Assembly (NCBI RefSeq): GCF_000828615.1 | Contig: NZ_AP012273.1 | Location: forward strand, 434,001 to 498,000 | Direction of reading: 5' to 3' | Length of the DNA stretch: 64,000 bases | From: Thiolapillus brandeum | GTDB lineage: Bacteria > Pseudomonadota > Gammaproteobacteria > Chromatiales > Chromatiaceae | Part shown: piece after piece, positions 26,352 through 35,420 of the stretch | Position numbering within the stretch: position 1 is the stretch's first letter | How the letters are laid out: each line of letters begins with the position of its first letter | The notes under the pieces: generated by a model | What the model saw: only the letters and a program-made list of their open reading frames with translations | Database searches by the model: none | What the model was told of the DNA's origin: nothing | Translations under genes and position numbers: made by a program

Positions 26352-27713
26352 CTAAAGCAGAAACAGGGTTGCCAGTCCCAGGAAGGACAGAAACCCCACG
26401 ACATCAGTCACCGTTGTGAGCAGGACGCCGCCGGCCAGGGCAGGGTCTATGCCCAGTTTATCCAATGCCAGGGGCAGCAGGGCACCGACAATGGCTGCGG
26501 CGATGAGGTTGATGATCATGGCGGCAGCGATAACCAGGGCGATATCGGTACTGTGGAACCAGATACCGGCAATGATGCCCACCACCACGGCCCAAAGCAG
26601 GCCATTGACCAGGGCTACGGCCAGTTCCTTGGCCAACAGATAGCCAGCGTTCTTGCTTGACAGCTGACCCAGGGCGATACCGCGGATGGCCAGGGTCAGA
26701 GTCTGGGTGCCACCGACGCCGCCCATACTGGCGACAATTGGCATGAGCACCGCCAGGGCCACGATACGCTCCAGGGTGTCCTCGAAATGGCCAATGACCC
26801 AGGAGGCGAGAAAGGCGGTGAGCAGGTTGATACCCAACCAGACGGCACGGCGTTTGCTGCTTTCCAGAACCGGGGCGAACATGTCCTCGTCCTCAGACAG
26901 GCCTGCGGATCCCATGAACTGGTGTTCTCCTTCCTCACGAATGAGATCCACCACGTCATCCACTGTGATCCGGCCTACCAGATGGCCCTGTTCATCGACC
27001 ACCGGAGCGGATAACAGGTCGTATTGTTCGAAGCGCCGCGCTACGTCGGAATCCGGGGTAAAGACATTGAAGGGTTGTACACCCAGGCTCATGACCTCGG
27101 CCACGGTCTCGTTGGGGTCATTGGTCACCAGATCCGCCAGCCGCAAGGTGCCGAGATATTTGTCATCCCTGTTGGTGACGAACAGCTGATCCGTATCCCG
27201 GGGTACCCGCTCTCCCAACTGACGCAGGTAGCGCAATACCACATCCAGGGTCACTTCCGGACGAACGGTCACCGTGTCCGTGTTCATCAGGCCACCGGCG
27301 GTGTCCTCCGGATAGGAAAGTACGGTTTCCAGGCGTCGCCGGTCCTGCTCATCCAGGGAGCGCATGACCTCTTCGGTGACATTTGAAGGCAACTCCTGGA
27401 TGAAGTCCGCCAGATCGTCCACGTCCATGTGTTCGGTCGCGGCGACAATATCATCCTGGTGCATGTTCTGCAGGAGCTCGTTGCGCACGTTTTCCGTGAG
27501 CTCCATGAGGGTTTCCCCGTCCTGATCGGTTTCCAGCAGATCCCAGAGGATCTGGCGCTGGTTCAGGGGCAGGGCTTCGAGAACATGGGCAATTTCCGCA
27601 GGCTGCAGCTTGCGTAGCAAAGCGGCTGCTTCACGCCAGGAATCCTGATCCAGGTATTCCTGAATCTGTTCCAGACGTGAGATTTCGCCTTCTGTGCTTG
27701 CCGGAGTGGTCAT
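26352..27713 (-). CDS. mgtE: Magnesium transporter MgtE
   Basis: 453 residues from the chosen start. The N-terminal helical domain (residues 1-120) includes ALPLNQRQILWDLL; two CBS domains follow (about 125-245; DQLFVTNRDDKYLGTL and LLSAPVVDEQGHLVGRIT). Five membrane helices fill the C-terminus, with GVGGTQTLTLAIRG in the pore region. MgtE is a gated Mg2+ channel of the inner membrane. An ATG 63 bases upstream is in frame, but residues before MTTPAS do not fit the family. The gene starts head to head with the transglycosylase gene and no M-box is seen. Confidence 0.94.
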   Translation of the reverse strand: MTTPASTEGEISRLEQIQEYLDQDSWREAAALLRKLQPAEIAHVLEALPLNQRQILWDLLETDQDGETLMELTENVRNELLQNMHQDDIVAATEHMDVDDLADFIQELPSNVTEEVMRSLDEQDRRRLETVLSYPEDTAGGLMNTDTVTVRPEVTLDVVLRYLRQLGERVPRDTDQLFVTNRDDKYLGTLRLADLVTNDPNETVAEVMSLGVQPFNVFTPDSDVARRFEQYDLLSAPVVDEQGHLVGRITVDDVVDLIREEGEHQFMGSAGLSEDEDMFAPVLESSKRRAVWLGINLLTAFLASWVIGHFEDTLERIVALAVLMPIVASMGGVGGTQTLTLAIRGIALGQLSSKNAGYLLAKELAVALVNGLLWAVVVGIIAGIWFHSTDIALVIAAAMIINLIAAAIVGALLPLALDKLGIDPALAGGVLLTTVTDVVGFLSFLGLATLFLL

Positions 27714-27826
27714 GAGTGCCTGCCTGTCCAGAATTGCTCGATAGAACAACTTGCGGCAGTTTAGCAGGTTGCGCAAAACAATTCAGACGGGCTCCGGCCA
27801 TGGCTTTGGCCGGTTATACTGTTGCC

Positions 27827-28789
27827 ATGAGCAACTCCTCATTCGGGAAACAATGTCTGTCATGGTGCCGGGCAGGGAGTCTGTCTGGTCTGGCGTTGCT
27901 TGCGGCTGCCGGTTTGCCTGTCGCGGCCGGAGAGCCGGACTACGCCTTGCTGCCCCTGAACCAGTTGAGGCACCTGGCAGTGGAAGGAGTACCCCGTGCC
28001 CAGCTTGCCCTGGGGGTGGCCCTGGAGCATGGTGAAGGATTGCCGCGTTCCCCGGTGGAGGCCAGACGCTGGTATTGCCGGGCGGCTGCGCAGAATGTCG
28101 AGGAAGCCTGGTTCAACCTGGGCTGGATGTTTGCCAATGGACGAGGTGTGATCCGGGATGACGCCATTGCCCGTTACTGGCTGGGCAGGGCGGCTGCGGG
28201 GGGTGTTGCCCAGGCGGCCAATGTCCTGGCTATGCTGGAGGAAGGGACAAGCGACCTGACAGGTTGCGAGGATACGGTAACTCTGCCCTGGATATACCAG
28301 CGCTGCCAGTCTGTTCAATGCCGGGATATCGTTCACAAGGTAGAGCAACTGGCGCCCAACTATGGTCTGGATGCCAATCTGGTGGTTGCCGTTATCGATG
28401 CGGAATCCGGATTTCAGCCCCGGGCTCTGTCACCCAAGAGGGCCAGTGGCCTGATGCAGTTGCTGCCGACTACAGCCCAACGTTTTGGTGTGAGGGATAT
28501 CTGGGATACGGAAGAGAATCTGCGTGGGGGCATGGCCTATCTGCGATGGCTGCTGGCGTGGTTCCGTGGTGACCTGGAAAAGGTGTTGGCCGCTTACAAT
28601 GCCGGTGAACAGCGGGTCATGCAATACCGGGGCGTTCCACCCTATACGGAAACCCGGGGCTATGTGCGGCGGATACTGCGTCGCTACGGACACAAAGTGC
28701 ATCCTTATGATGTTGCCTGGCTGACGCTGCCGTTAGCGGATCCAGAGGCCCGCGCAAAAGCCGCTGTCAGCAGTCGGCGAGATCCCTGA
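27827..28789 (+). CDS. Lytic transglycosylase with Sel1 repeats
   Basis: 320 residues. After an N-terminal signal or anchor (LSGLALLAAAGLPVAAG), two or three Sel1-like repeats span about residues 45-140 (RAQLALGVALEHGEG, EEAWFNLGWMFANGRG). The C-terminal SLT domain has the catalytic Glu in VVAVIDAESGFQPRAL and the GLMQLLPTTAQRFGV and LAAYNAGEQRV motifs. It cleaves peptidoglycan to anhydro-muropeptides in the periplasm. I chose the ATG at 27827. The 3' end overlaps the convergent ptsI gene by 23 bases. Confidence 0.9.
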   Translation: MSNSSFGKQCLSWCRAGSLSGLALLAAAGLPVAAGEPDYALLPLNQLRHLAVEGVPRAQLALGVALEHGEGLPRSPVEARRWYCRAAAQNVEEAWFNLGWMFANGRGVIRDDAIARYWLGRAAAGGVAQAANVLAMLEEGTSDLTGCEDTVTLPWIYQRCQSVQCRDIVHKVEQLAPNYGLDANLVVAVIDAESGFQPRALSPKRASGLMQLLPTTAQRFGVRDIWDTEENLRGGMAYLRWLLAWFRGDLEKVLAAYNAGEQRVMQYRGVPPYTETRGYVRRILRRYGHKVHPYDVAWLTLPLADPEARAKAAVSSRRDP

Positions 28790-30497
28790 TAGCCTGGGCA
28801 AAGTCTTCCGCGTCGGGATTTTGCAACAAGCTTTCCAGGCGGGGTTTTATGGCACGCAGATCCAGTTTCCGGATCAGCTGCTTGACCTCCGGCAGGGAGG
28901 CAGGATGCATGCTCAGGGTCTTCAATCCCATGCCGAGCAACAAGGGGATGTAACGGGGATTTCCCGCCATCTCTCCACACATGGCCACGGGTTTTCCCCT
29001 GCGGCTGCCTGCTTCCAGCACTTTCTGAATCAGGATCAGTACTGCCGGATGCAGGGGATCGTACAAATGGTTCACGCTATCGTCAGCCCGGTCTACAGCC
29101 AGGGTATATTGAATGAGATCATTGGTGCCAATCGACAGGAAATCGAACATCTGTGCAAAGCTTTCGGCCGTGAGGGCCGCTGCAGGGGTTTCGATCATGG
29201 CTCCCACGGGTATCGCCCTATCCATGGCAATATGCTGTTCGGCCAGGCTGTGCATCTCCTCCCTGATGATCTCCCGTGCCTGGCGGGCTTCCCACAGATT
29301 GGTGAGCATGGGGATCATCAGGCGCACCGGTCCATGGGCTGAAGCACGCAGAATGGCGCGTATCTGAACGCGGAAGATGGAAGTTTCCTTCAGGCATAGC
29401 CGGATGGCGCGCAGTCCCAGGGCGGGATTGATGCAGGAGCCGGGTTCCGGCTGATGTTCGCACTGCTTGTCTGCGCCCAGATCCAGGGTGCGGATGGTCA
29501 CGGGATGACCTTCCATCCCCTGGATAACCTGCATATAGGCCTGGTAGTGTTCCTCTTCTGTGGGAAGCTGGTCCCGGTTCATATAGAGAAACTCGGTACG
29601 GTACAGGCCGATGCCATCGCCACCTTCAGCCCGAACAGCCTGCACGTCGTCCGGTAGTTCGATGTTGGCCTGCAGTTCTATGCGCTGATGATCCCGGGTG
29701 ACCGCTGGGGTATCCCTGAGGGTTTGAAGGGCATTTCTCCGCTCATGTTCCCGGTGCAGGCGCCGTTCGAAGAATTGAATGCTGTCGATACTGCAGTCTG
29801 CCAGCACGGTGCCATTGAGGGCATCCACAATGACCTGCTCGCCGCTGTGCAGGCGGGTGCTGGCGCCATGAGCACCAACGATGGCGGGGATGCCCAGGCT
29901 TGCGGCAAGAATGGCCGTGTGGGACATGGGGCTGCCAAAATCGGTGATGAAACCGCAGGCTCCCCGGTGATGAAGCATGATGGTATCTGCCGGAGTGAGA
30001 TCTTCCGATACGATGATGTGGTCGGCAATCTCCACCGGGTCACTGCGTTTCCCTCCCTGCAGGACAGCCATGATGCGGTTCACCACATGATCCAGGTCAT
30101 CCTTGCGGGTACGCAGATAGGTGTCCTCCATGTCTTCAAAAACACGCATCAGCTGGTCACGACGCAGCTGCAGTGCCCATTCTGCGGAGCAGCCTTCACT
30201 GCGTATGGTTTGTGCAGGGGCTTCAGAGATGGCTTTGTCCTGGAGCATCAGCAGGTGAGTGTCGATGAACTCCAGGATGTCCGGAGGGGTATCTGCAGGG
30301 ATTTGCTTGCGGATCTCCACGAGCTGATCAGCGGCAACCTGTACCGCCTGAAAAAAACGTTCCACTTCGGCATCGATCCGGGTGGCCGGAATCATGCCGG
30401 GTTCCGCCTGGATGCTGCCCCGGGAAAGCATGAGCACCTTGCCGATGGCAGTACTGATGCTGCTGTTGACGCCAATGCCCTGGATGGCAATGGTCAT
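28767..30497 (-). CDS. ptsI: PTS enzyme I
   Basis: 576 residues, the normal size. The phospho-acceptor is His193 in GSPMSHTAILAASLG. The C-terminal PEP-binding barrel includes GLYRTEFLYMNRDQLP and SIGTNDLIQYTLAVDR. It takes phosphate from PEP and passes it to HPr. No sugar permease (EIIB/EIIC) is in the window, so the relay looks regulatory. The gene overlaps ptsH by four bases. Confidence 0.96.
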   Translation of the reverse strand: MTIAIQGIGVNSSISTAIGKVLMLSRGSIQAEPGMIPATRIDAEVERFFQAVQVAADQLVEIRKQIPADTPPDILEFIDTHLLMLQDKAISEAPAQTIRSEGCSAEWALQLRRDQLMRVFEDMEDTYLRTRKDDLDHVVNRIMAVLQGGKRSDPVEIADHIIVSEDLTPADTIMLHHRGACGFITDFGSPMSHTAILAASLGIPAIVGAHGASTRLHSGEQVIVDALNGTVLADCSIDSIQFFERRLHREHERRNALQTLRDTPAVTRDHQRIELQANIELPDDVQAVRAEGGDGIGLYRTEFLYMNRDQLPTEEEHYQAYMQVIQGMEGHPVTIRTLDLGADKQCEHQPEPGSCINPALGLRAIRLCLKETSIFRVQIRAILRASAHGPVRLMIPMLTNLWEARQAREIIREEMHSLAEQHIAMDRAIPVGAMIETPAAALTAESFAQMFDFLSIGTNDLIQYTLAVDRADDSVNHLYDPLHPAVLILIQKVLEAGSRRGKPVAMCGEMAGNPRYIPLLLGMGLKTLSMHPASLPEVKQLIRKLDLRAIKPRLESLLQNPDAEDFAQAIRDLADC

Positions 30498-30763
30498 TGC
30501 TCTTCCCCGAACCCGTCTTCCACCAGGGTGAGTAGAGATTCCAGTGCGGGGCCTTCGTCATCCCCTTCGGTGATGATGGTGATTTCGCTACCCTGACTGG
30601 CCGCGAGCATCATTACCCCCATGATGCTTTTGCCGTTGATACGGTTGCCATTGCGTTCCAGATATACCTGGGAAGAGAAGCCGCTGGCGGTGCTTACCAG
30701 TTTTGCTGCGGCCCGGGCGTGTAGCCCAAGCCGGTTGGGTATGACCACCGGAGCAGATTTCAT
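30494..30763 (-). CDS. ptsH: HPr phosphocarrier protein
   Basis: 89 residues with the phospho-acceptor His15 (RLGLHARAA) and the regulatory Ser46 (NGKSIMGVMML). The Ser46 site matches the presence of an HPr kinase gene two genes upstream. HPr carries phosphate from enzyme I to the EIIA proteins encoded here. It overlaps the EIIA gene and ptsI by four bases each. Confidence 0.96.
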   Translation of the reverse strand: MKSAPVVIPNRLGLHARAAAKLVSTASGFSSQVYLERNGNRINGKSIMGVMMLAASQGSEITIITEGDDEGPALESLLTLVEDGFGEEQ

Positions 30764-31164
30764 GACTCCTCCTCCGTGGCCCGGGATACCTGAATACCAC
30801 GTATGCCGCCTTCTGCTGCCTTGTGGGTGAGTGCCGCCAGATCATCGCTGCTGTAGTTGAATACGCGGATGAGCATGGGCAGGTTGAGGCCGGATACCAC
30901 ATTGGCCTGTATTTCCCGGGTAAGCTCGCAGGCAATATTGCTGGGAGTTGCACCGAAGGCATCTGTCAGTATCAGCACCCCGCTGCCGTCATCCAGAGCC
31001 CGGGCCGATTTTTGCGCCAACTGCATCAGTTGCTCGCGATCATCGTCCAGGGGAATGTCAAGACAGCGGATGCGTAGGGGACAGTTGCCCAGCAATTCGC
31101 TGGCATTTTTCAGCAGCATGTCTCCAATGCCGGGATGGGTGATCAGAAGAATGCCGATGCTCAT
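30760..31164 (-). CDS. PTS EIIA component, mannose family
   Basis: 134 residues with the EIIA-Man fold: the N-terminal ILLITHPGIGDMLL places the phospho-acceptor at His10, and LTDAFGATPSNIA follows near residue 66. No EIIB, EIIC or EIID partner lies nearby, so it is likely a regulatory output of the phosphorelay. Its start overlaps hprK directly; rapZ, which often sits between these genes, is absent. Confidence 0.92.
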   Translation of the reverse strand: MSIGILLITHPGIGDMLLKNASELLGNCPLRIRCLDIPLDDDREQLMQLAQKSARALDDGSGVLILTDAFGATPSNIACELTREIQANVVSGLNLPMLIRVFNYSSDDLAALTHKAAEGGIRGIQVSRATEEES

Positions 31165-32108
31165 TGCTTGTCGTTCTCGATGGCCTGGCTCTGGCGTTCG
31201 ATAAATATTTCTGCAGCATCGTAGCCTTTGAGCTTGAGCATATGATTGCGTACGGCGGTTTCCACCAGTATGGCCAGGTTGCGTCCCGGCGCTACCGGAA
31301 CCGTGATCTCCGGTATTTCCACGCCAAGGACGGTGCGATAACGGTGGGCTCCCCGCAATCGTTCCATGTCGGCGATTTCCTGAAGTTTCATGCGTTTCAG
31401 ATGGATGATGATTTGCAGATACTTGCTGTGTCGGATGGCGCTGTCGCCAAACATGGCAGGAATATTGAGAATACCCAGGCCACGCACTTCAAGGAACTCC
31501 CGCAGCAAGGGGGGGCAGCTGCCGCTGAGAATATCCGGAGCGACGCGGCGGAATTCGGTGACGTCGTCAGCGATAAGGCGGTGGCCGCGAATGATCAGCT
31601 CCAGGGCCAGTTCGCTCTTGCCCACGGCGGAATGGCCGGTGAGAAGAACCCCCATGCCCAGTACTTCGAGGAAAACTCCGTGCAAAGTCGTCTTGCGTGC
31701 AAAAAAACGTGCCGTGTAGTACTGGATATTGTCCAGAATCTGGCTGTCTTTGAGGGACGAGGCGAGGAGGGGAACCTGGTGTTTCCTGGCCAGTTTTTCC
31801 AGGGCAGGCAGGGATTTCAGACGGTTGCTCAGGAGTATGGCTGCGGGTTCAGCCGAGAACAGCCGGGTGAACGCGGCCTCCTGTTCTTCTCCGCTCAGGC
31901 CCGTCAGATACTTCTTCTCCTTGGGGCCGATGATCTGGATGCGGCTGGGGTGGATGTAATTCAGAGGACCGGCAACGATGGGATCGGACTTTTCTTCCCT
32001 GGCATCAAAAATAATGTTGCCCAGTCCTTTTTTTCCCGCCAGGAGCCGCAGTCGCAGACGCTCCTGCAGGGCGTCCAGCAGATCCTCAACGGTGATCTGA
32101 TGCTGCAT
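31161..32108 (-). CDS. hprK: HPr kinase/phosphorylase
   Basis: 315 residues from the ATG at 32108. The Walker A motif GHSAVGKS is at residues 158-165, a conserved His143 (TTLHGVFLEV) precedes it, and the family signature LEVRGLGILNI is at about 207-217. It adds and removes phosphate on Ser46 of HPr. A longer reading from 32234 would extend through ptsN and is not supported. The gene overlaps the end of ptsN by 23 bases and the EIIA gene by four. Confidence 0.95.
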   Translation of the reverse strand: MQHQITVEDLLDALQERLRLRLLAGKKGLGNIIFDAREEKSDPIVAGPLNYIHPSRIQIIGPKEKKYLTGLSGEEQEAAFTRLFSAEPAAILLSNRLKSLPALEKLARKHQVPLLASSLKDSQILDNIQYYTARFFARKTTLHGVFLEVLGMGVLLTGHSAVGKSELALELIIRGHRLIADDVTEFRRVAPDILSGSCPPLLREFLEVRGLGILNIPAMFGDSAIRHSKYLQIIIHLKRMKLQEIADMERLRGAHRYRTVLGVEIPEITVPVAPGRNLAILVETAVRNHMLKLKGYDAAEIFIERQSQAIENDKQ

Positions 32109-32565
32109 TGGCCAAGGGCGGTGGATTGAAAATGCGCATGATCTGGTCGGTACTTTCTGCCTGGCGCACCTGGGCACAGACTTCGGGTTTGCTGAACAGT
32201 CTGGCCAGACTGGCGAGTAGTTCCAGGTGAACATCCGTGGCCTGTTCCGGCACCAGCAGGCCGAACAGGATATCTACCGGTTTGCTGTCCATGGCGTCGA
32301 AATCAATGCCCTGCTTCAAACGTATGAATGCTCCTACGGGTTTGCTGATGCCCTTGATGCGTGCGTGGGGCAGGGCGATGCCCTGACTCATGCCGGTGCT
32401 GCCGAGGCGTTCGCGCTCCAGCAGTTTTTCGTAGATGGCTTCCGCGCCGGGAGCATTGGTTCCCGAAGCCAGTAGCTCCGACAGGTGTTCCAGGGCGCGT
32501 TTCTTGCTGCCTGCATCGTCTCCCAGGCTGATCTGGTCCGGTTGCAACAGGTCTTCGGGTAGCAT
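32086..32565 (-). CDS. ptsN: Nitrogen-PTS EIIA protein PtsN
   Basis: 159 residues from the ATG at 32565. The phospho-acceptor His67 lies in GSTGMSQGIALPHARI, and PVDILFGLLVPEQATDVHL follows, as in EIIA-Ntr. A GTG at 32598 would add 11 residues, but it lies inside a 13-bp hairpin and the extra residues do not match the family. PtsN regulates potassium, nitrogen and envelope functions by its phosphorylation state; a Trk system is also encoded in this window. The hpf-ptsN order follows rpoN, as in many Gammaproteobacteria. Confidence 0.94.
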   Translation of the reverse strand: MLPEDLLQPDQISLGDDAGSKKRALEHLSELLASGTNAPGAEAIYEKLLERERLGSTGMSQGIALPHARIKGISKPVGAFIRLKQGIDFDAMDSKPVDILFGLLVPEQATDVHLELLASLARLFSKPEVCAQVRQAESTDQIMRIFNPPPLANAASDHR

Positions 32566-32585
32566 GTCTTTGGTCTTGAATTCAG

Positions 32586-32616
32586 GAGCCTTTTCCACCT
32601 CATGTGGAAAAGGCTC
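32586..32616 (-). promoter_or_regulatory. Perfect 13-bp hairpin between hpf and ptsN
   Basis: The inverted repeat GAGCCTTTTCCAC/GTGGAAAAGGCTC with a 5-base loop lies 50 bases past the hpf stop and 21 bases before the ptsN ATG. No T-run follows the stem on the minus strand, so it is not a standard terminator. It may be an mRNA processing or stabilising element that sets different levels of hpf and ptsN. Confidence 0.6.
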
Positions 32617-32665
32617 AGAGGGTATTCAACGGGGTGCATCTGCACTCCGTTGCCGTTGCCAGGAG

Positions 32666-32998
32666 TTACTCGGGCATTTCCGCCATTATGGCCTTGGCGC
32701 CATTGCTGCGCACCCGCTTCTGGATTTTTTCCTTGTGTCTGAGAATCTGCCTGTCGAGCTTGTCCACCAATCCATCGATCGCTGCATACATGTCTTCCTG
32801 AATGTCATCGGCAAATACATCGGCGCCACTGACATGCACGGTGGCCTCGGCCTTCTGCATGTGCTTTTCCACACTGAGGATGACATGGACATTGGTAACA
32901 TGATCGAAATGACGTTCGATGCGCTTGATCTTGTCTTCGACATAGCTGCGCAGGGCGTCAGTGAGTTCTACATGGTGACCGGTTACGCTCAGTTGCAT
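32666..32998 (-). CDS. hpf: Ribosome hibernation promoting factor
   Basis: 110 residues, the short HPF form (S30AE domain only). It opens MQLSVTGHHVELTDALRSYVEDKI and has the KADVFADD-type strand (VSGADVFADDIQEDMYAAID). The protein inactivates ribosomes in slow growth by promoting 100S dimers. It follows rpoN by 15 bases and precedes ptsN, the conserved order. Confidence 0.95.
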   Translation of the reverse strand: MQLSVTGHHVELTDALRSYVEDKIKRIERHFDHVTNVHVILSVEKHMQKAEATVHVSGADVFADDIQEDMYAAIDGLVDKLDRQILRHKEKIQKRVRSNGAKAIMAEMPE

Positions 32999-33013
32999 AA
33001 GTGTTCTCCTTGA

Positions 33014-34468
33014 TTAAACGAGACGTTTGCGTTCGTTGGATGGCGGGATTGCCATCGCTTCTCGGTATTTGGCGACAGTACGCCGGGCTACCTTGATGCC
33101 GTCATTGGATAACATGGTGGCGATCTTGTTGTCTGACAAGGGCTTCTTCGGGTCTTCCGCGAGAATCAATTTGCGGATATGGGCGCGAATTGCCGTTGCC
33201 GATGCCTGATCGCCGTTGTCCGTGGAGACGTGGCTGGAGAAGAAGTACTTGAACTCCAGCACGCCCCTTGGAGTATGCATGTATTTTCCCGTGGTGATTC
33301 GGGAGATGGTGGACTCGTGCATGTCCACCGCTTCGGCAATGTCCTTGAGAATCAGGGGCTTCATGGCTTCTTCGCCGTGCTCGAAAAAACCCTGCTGCAC
33401 TTCCACGATGCGGGTGGCCACCTTGAGTAGCGTCTGATTGCGGCCTTGCAGGCTTTTGAGGAACCAGCGGGCTTCCTGCAGGTGATCTTTCAGGGTGACA
33501 TTGTCGCTGCTGTTGTCAGCGCGTTTCACCAGCCCGGCATACTCGGGATTCACCCGCAGCCGTGGCATGGTGTCCGGGTTCAGTGAGACCAGCCAGCGAC
33601 CGTTCTTTTTCTGCACGAACACATCGGGCTCCACATAACGGGTGTCGGGTGGGGAGATGCTTGAGCCGGGGTAGGGGTTGAGTGACCGGATCAGGCGAAA
33701 CACCTGGCGTACTTCCTCGCTGTTGATTCTGAGTTGCTTGCGGATGTGCGCCTCATTGTTGCCGGTGACCAGCTCGAAGTGGTCGCGCAGGAGTTTCTCG
33801 GCCTGGGGCTTGAGCGGTTGATCCGGCAGCTGTTCCAGTTGCAGTAACAGGCATTCCCGGGGATCCCGGGCAGCAATACCGGGGGGGTCGAAATGCTGGA
33901 CACGGTGGAGCACCGTGAGCACTTCCTCCATGCCGATTTCCTCATCCTGCATGTCGATCAGGATGTCTTCCAGGGGAACCTTCAGGTAGCCGTCCGGGGC
34001 AATACCATCGATGATGGCCATGGCGATACCCCGATCCTGAGGGGAAAAGGGCGTGAGATTGAGCTGCCAGTGCAGATAGTCCTGTAAGGTTTCTGCATGA
34101 CTTTCCCGGGCCAGGAAATCAGCAGATTCCTCGCTGCTGCCCTGCTGGGTGCGGGTCACCGGAATATCATACTGATCTTCCCAATTGGCGTCCACGGGGA
34201 GTTCTTCCGGGATAGTGTCCTGGCTGCCTTCCACCCCCAGGGGCTCTGCAGGGCTGTCCGGGGAATTGTCGTTGGTGTCGGGGGTGGTTTCCTGAGACAA
34301 GCCAGCCTGCCCATCCTCCTCGATCTCGAGCATGAGGTTGGATTCCAGCGCTTCCTGAATTTCCTGTTTGAGCTCCAATGTGGAAAGTTGCAGCAGGCGG
34401 ATGGCCTGCTGTAACTGGGGGGTCATGGTCAGATTCTGACCCAGACGGAGCTGGATGGATGGTTTCAT
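33014..34468 (-). CDS. rpoN: RNA polymerase sigma-54 factor
   Basis: 484 residues. Region I at the N-terminus is glutamine- and leucine-rich (LRLGQNLTMTPQLQQAIRLLQLS). The core-binding and DNA-binding domains follow, and the RpoN box ARRTVAKYRE lies near the C-terminus. Sigma-54 recognises -24/-12 promoters and needs enhancer-binding activators, one of which is encoded at 18090-19439. A good -24/-12 site is seen at 17966-17982. The 219 bases between lptB and rpoN hold no gene and may hold a separate promoter. Confidence 0.97.
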   Translation of the reverse strand: MKPSIQLRLGQNLTMTPQLQQAIRLLQLSTLELKQEIQEALESNLMLEIEEDGQAGLSQETTPDTNDNSPDSPAEPLGVEGSQDTIPEELPVDANWEDQYDIPVTRTQQGSSEESADFLARESHAETLQDYLHWQLNLTPFSPQDRGIAMAIIDGIAPDGYLKVPLEDILIDMQDEEIGMEEVLTVLHRVQHFDPPGIAARDPRECLLLQLEQLPDQPLKPQAEKLLRDHFELVTGNNEAHIRKQLRINSEEVRQVFRLIRSLNPYPGSSISPPDTRYVEPDVFVQKKNGRWLVSLNPDTMPRLRVNPEYAGLVKRADNSSDNVTLKDHLQEARWFLKSLQGRNQTLLKVATRIVEVQQGFFEHGEEAMKPLILKDIAEAVDMHESTISRITTGKYMHTPRGVLEFKYFFSSHVSTDNGDQASATAIRAHIRKLILAEDPKKPLSDNKIATMLSNDGIKVARRTVAKYREAMAIPPSNERKRLV

Positions 34469-34687
34469 CAGTGGATGGGTAAACCTTCGTATCGGCGTTT
34501 ATTCATAGTTTAGCGCTGTTGTCGCAGCTTTGCTTGATTCAGGTCATCTGTTTTTGAACTTGGTAGCGGCCTTTACCTCTGCCGGTTTGCCTGAAAACAA
34601 TGTTATCGCCTTTTCAATCAGTCAGTTGCGCAAACCGGGCCGGGGTGTTGCGTGGGTGGTATCCCGGTCGGCCGGTTCAAATTTTCC

Positions 34688-35413
34688 TCAAAGCCTGAAA
34701 TGTTCTCCGAGATAGGTGTTGCGCACATCTTCCTGGGCCAGAATTTCTTCCGGATGCCCCTGGGCGAGCACCGCCCCCTCCGAAAGAATATAGGCGCGCT
34801 CACAGATGCCCAGGGTTTCACGCACGTTATGATCCGTGATCAGAATGGCAATGCCGGATTGGGCCAGATCCCGGATGATTTTTTGTATGTCTGCGATGGA
34901 TATGGGATCCACCCCGGCAAATGGCTCGTCGAGGAGTATGATGCGTGGCTCCGTGGCCAGACTGCGGGCGATCTCCAGGCGGCGGCGTTCACCGCCGGAC
35001 AGGGCGATGGCTTTCTGCCCGGCAAGATGCCCGATGCCGAATTCGGCCAGCAGCTCTTCGCAGCGTTCCCTGCGGGCCTTCCTGTTCAGCTTGCCGCGTA
35101 TTTCCAGCACCGCAAGAATGTTGTCGGCAACGCTCAGCTGGCGGAAGATGGAAGGTTCCTGGGCCAGATATCCCAGGCCGTGGCGGGCGCGTACATGCAT
35201 GGGACGGCTGGTCAGATCCCGGCCGCCGAGATTGATGCTGCCGGCGTCCACGGGAACCAGCCCCATGATCATGTAGAAACAGGTGGTCTTGCCTGCGCCA
35301 TTGGGACCGAGCAGGCCCACCACCTCACCCTCATCCACATGCAGGCTGACACCGTTGGTCACGGCTTTGCCCCGGTATTTCTTCACCAGACCTTCTGCAG
35401 TGAGAAAACTCAT
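34688..35413 (-). CDS. lptB: LPS export ABC transporter ATPase LptB
   Basis: 241 residues with Walker A GPNGAGKTT, signature LSGGERRRLEIAR and Walker B IILLDEPFAGVDP. It powers extraction of lipopolysaccharide from the inner membrane with LptFG, which are not in the window. The order lptC-lptA-lptB-rpoN is standard for Gammaproteobacteria. The gap to lptA is seven bases. Confidence 0.96.
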   Translation of the reverse strand: MSFLTAEGLVKKYRGKAVTNGVSLHVDEGEVVGLLGPNGAGKTTCFYMIMGLVPVDAGSINLGGRDLTSRPMHVRARHGLGYLAQEPSIFRQLSVADNILAVLEIRGKLNRKARRERCEELLAEFGIGHLAGQKAIALSGGERRRLEIARSLATEPRIILLDEPFAGVDPISIADIQKIIRDLAQSGIAILITDHNVRETLGICERAYILSEGAVLAQGHPEEILAQEDVRNTYLGEHFRL

Positions 35414-35420
35414 GCCGGGG

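Noticed and set aside
27714-27826. Possible magnesium riboswitch (M-box) before mgtE
   Set aside because: The gap is only about 110 bases and is shared with a divergent gene; no M-box features are seen.
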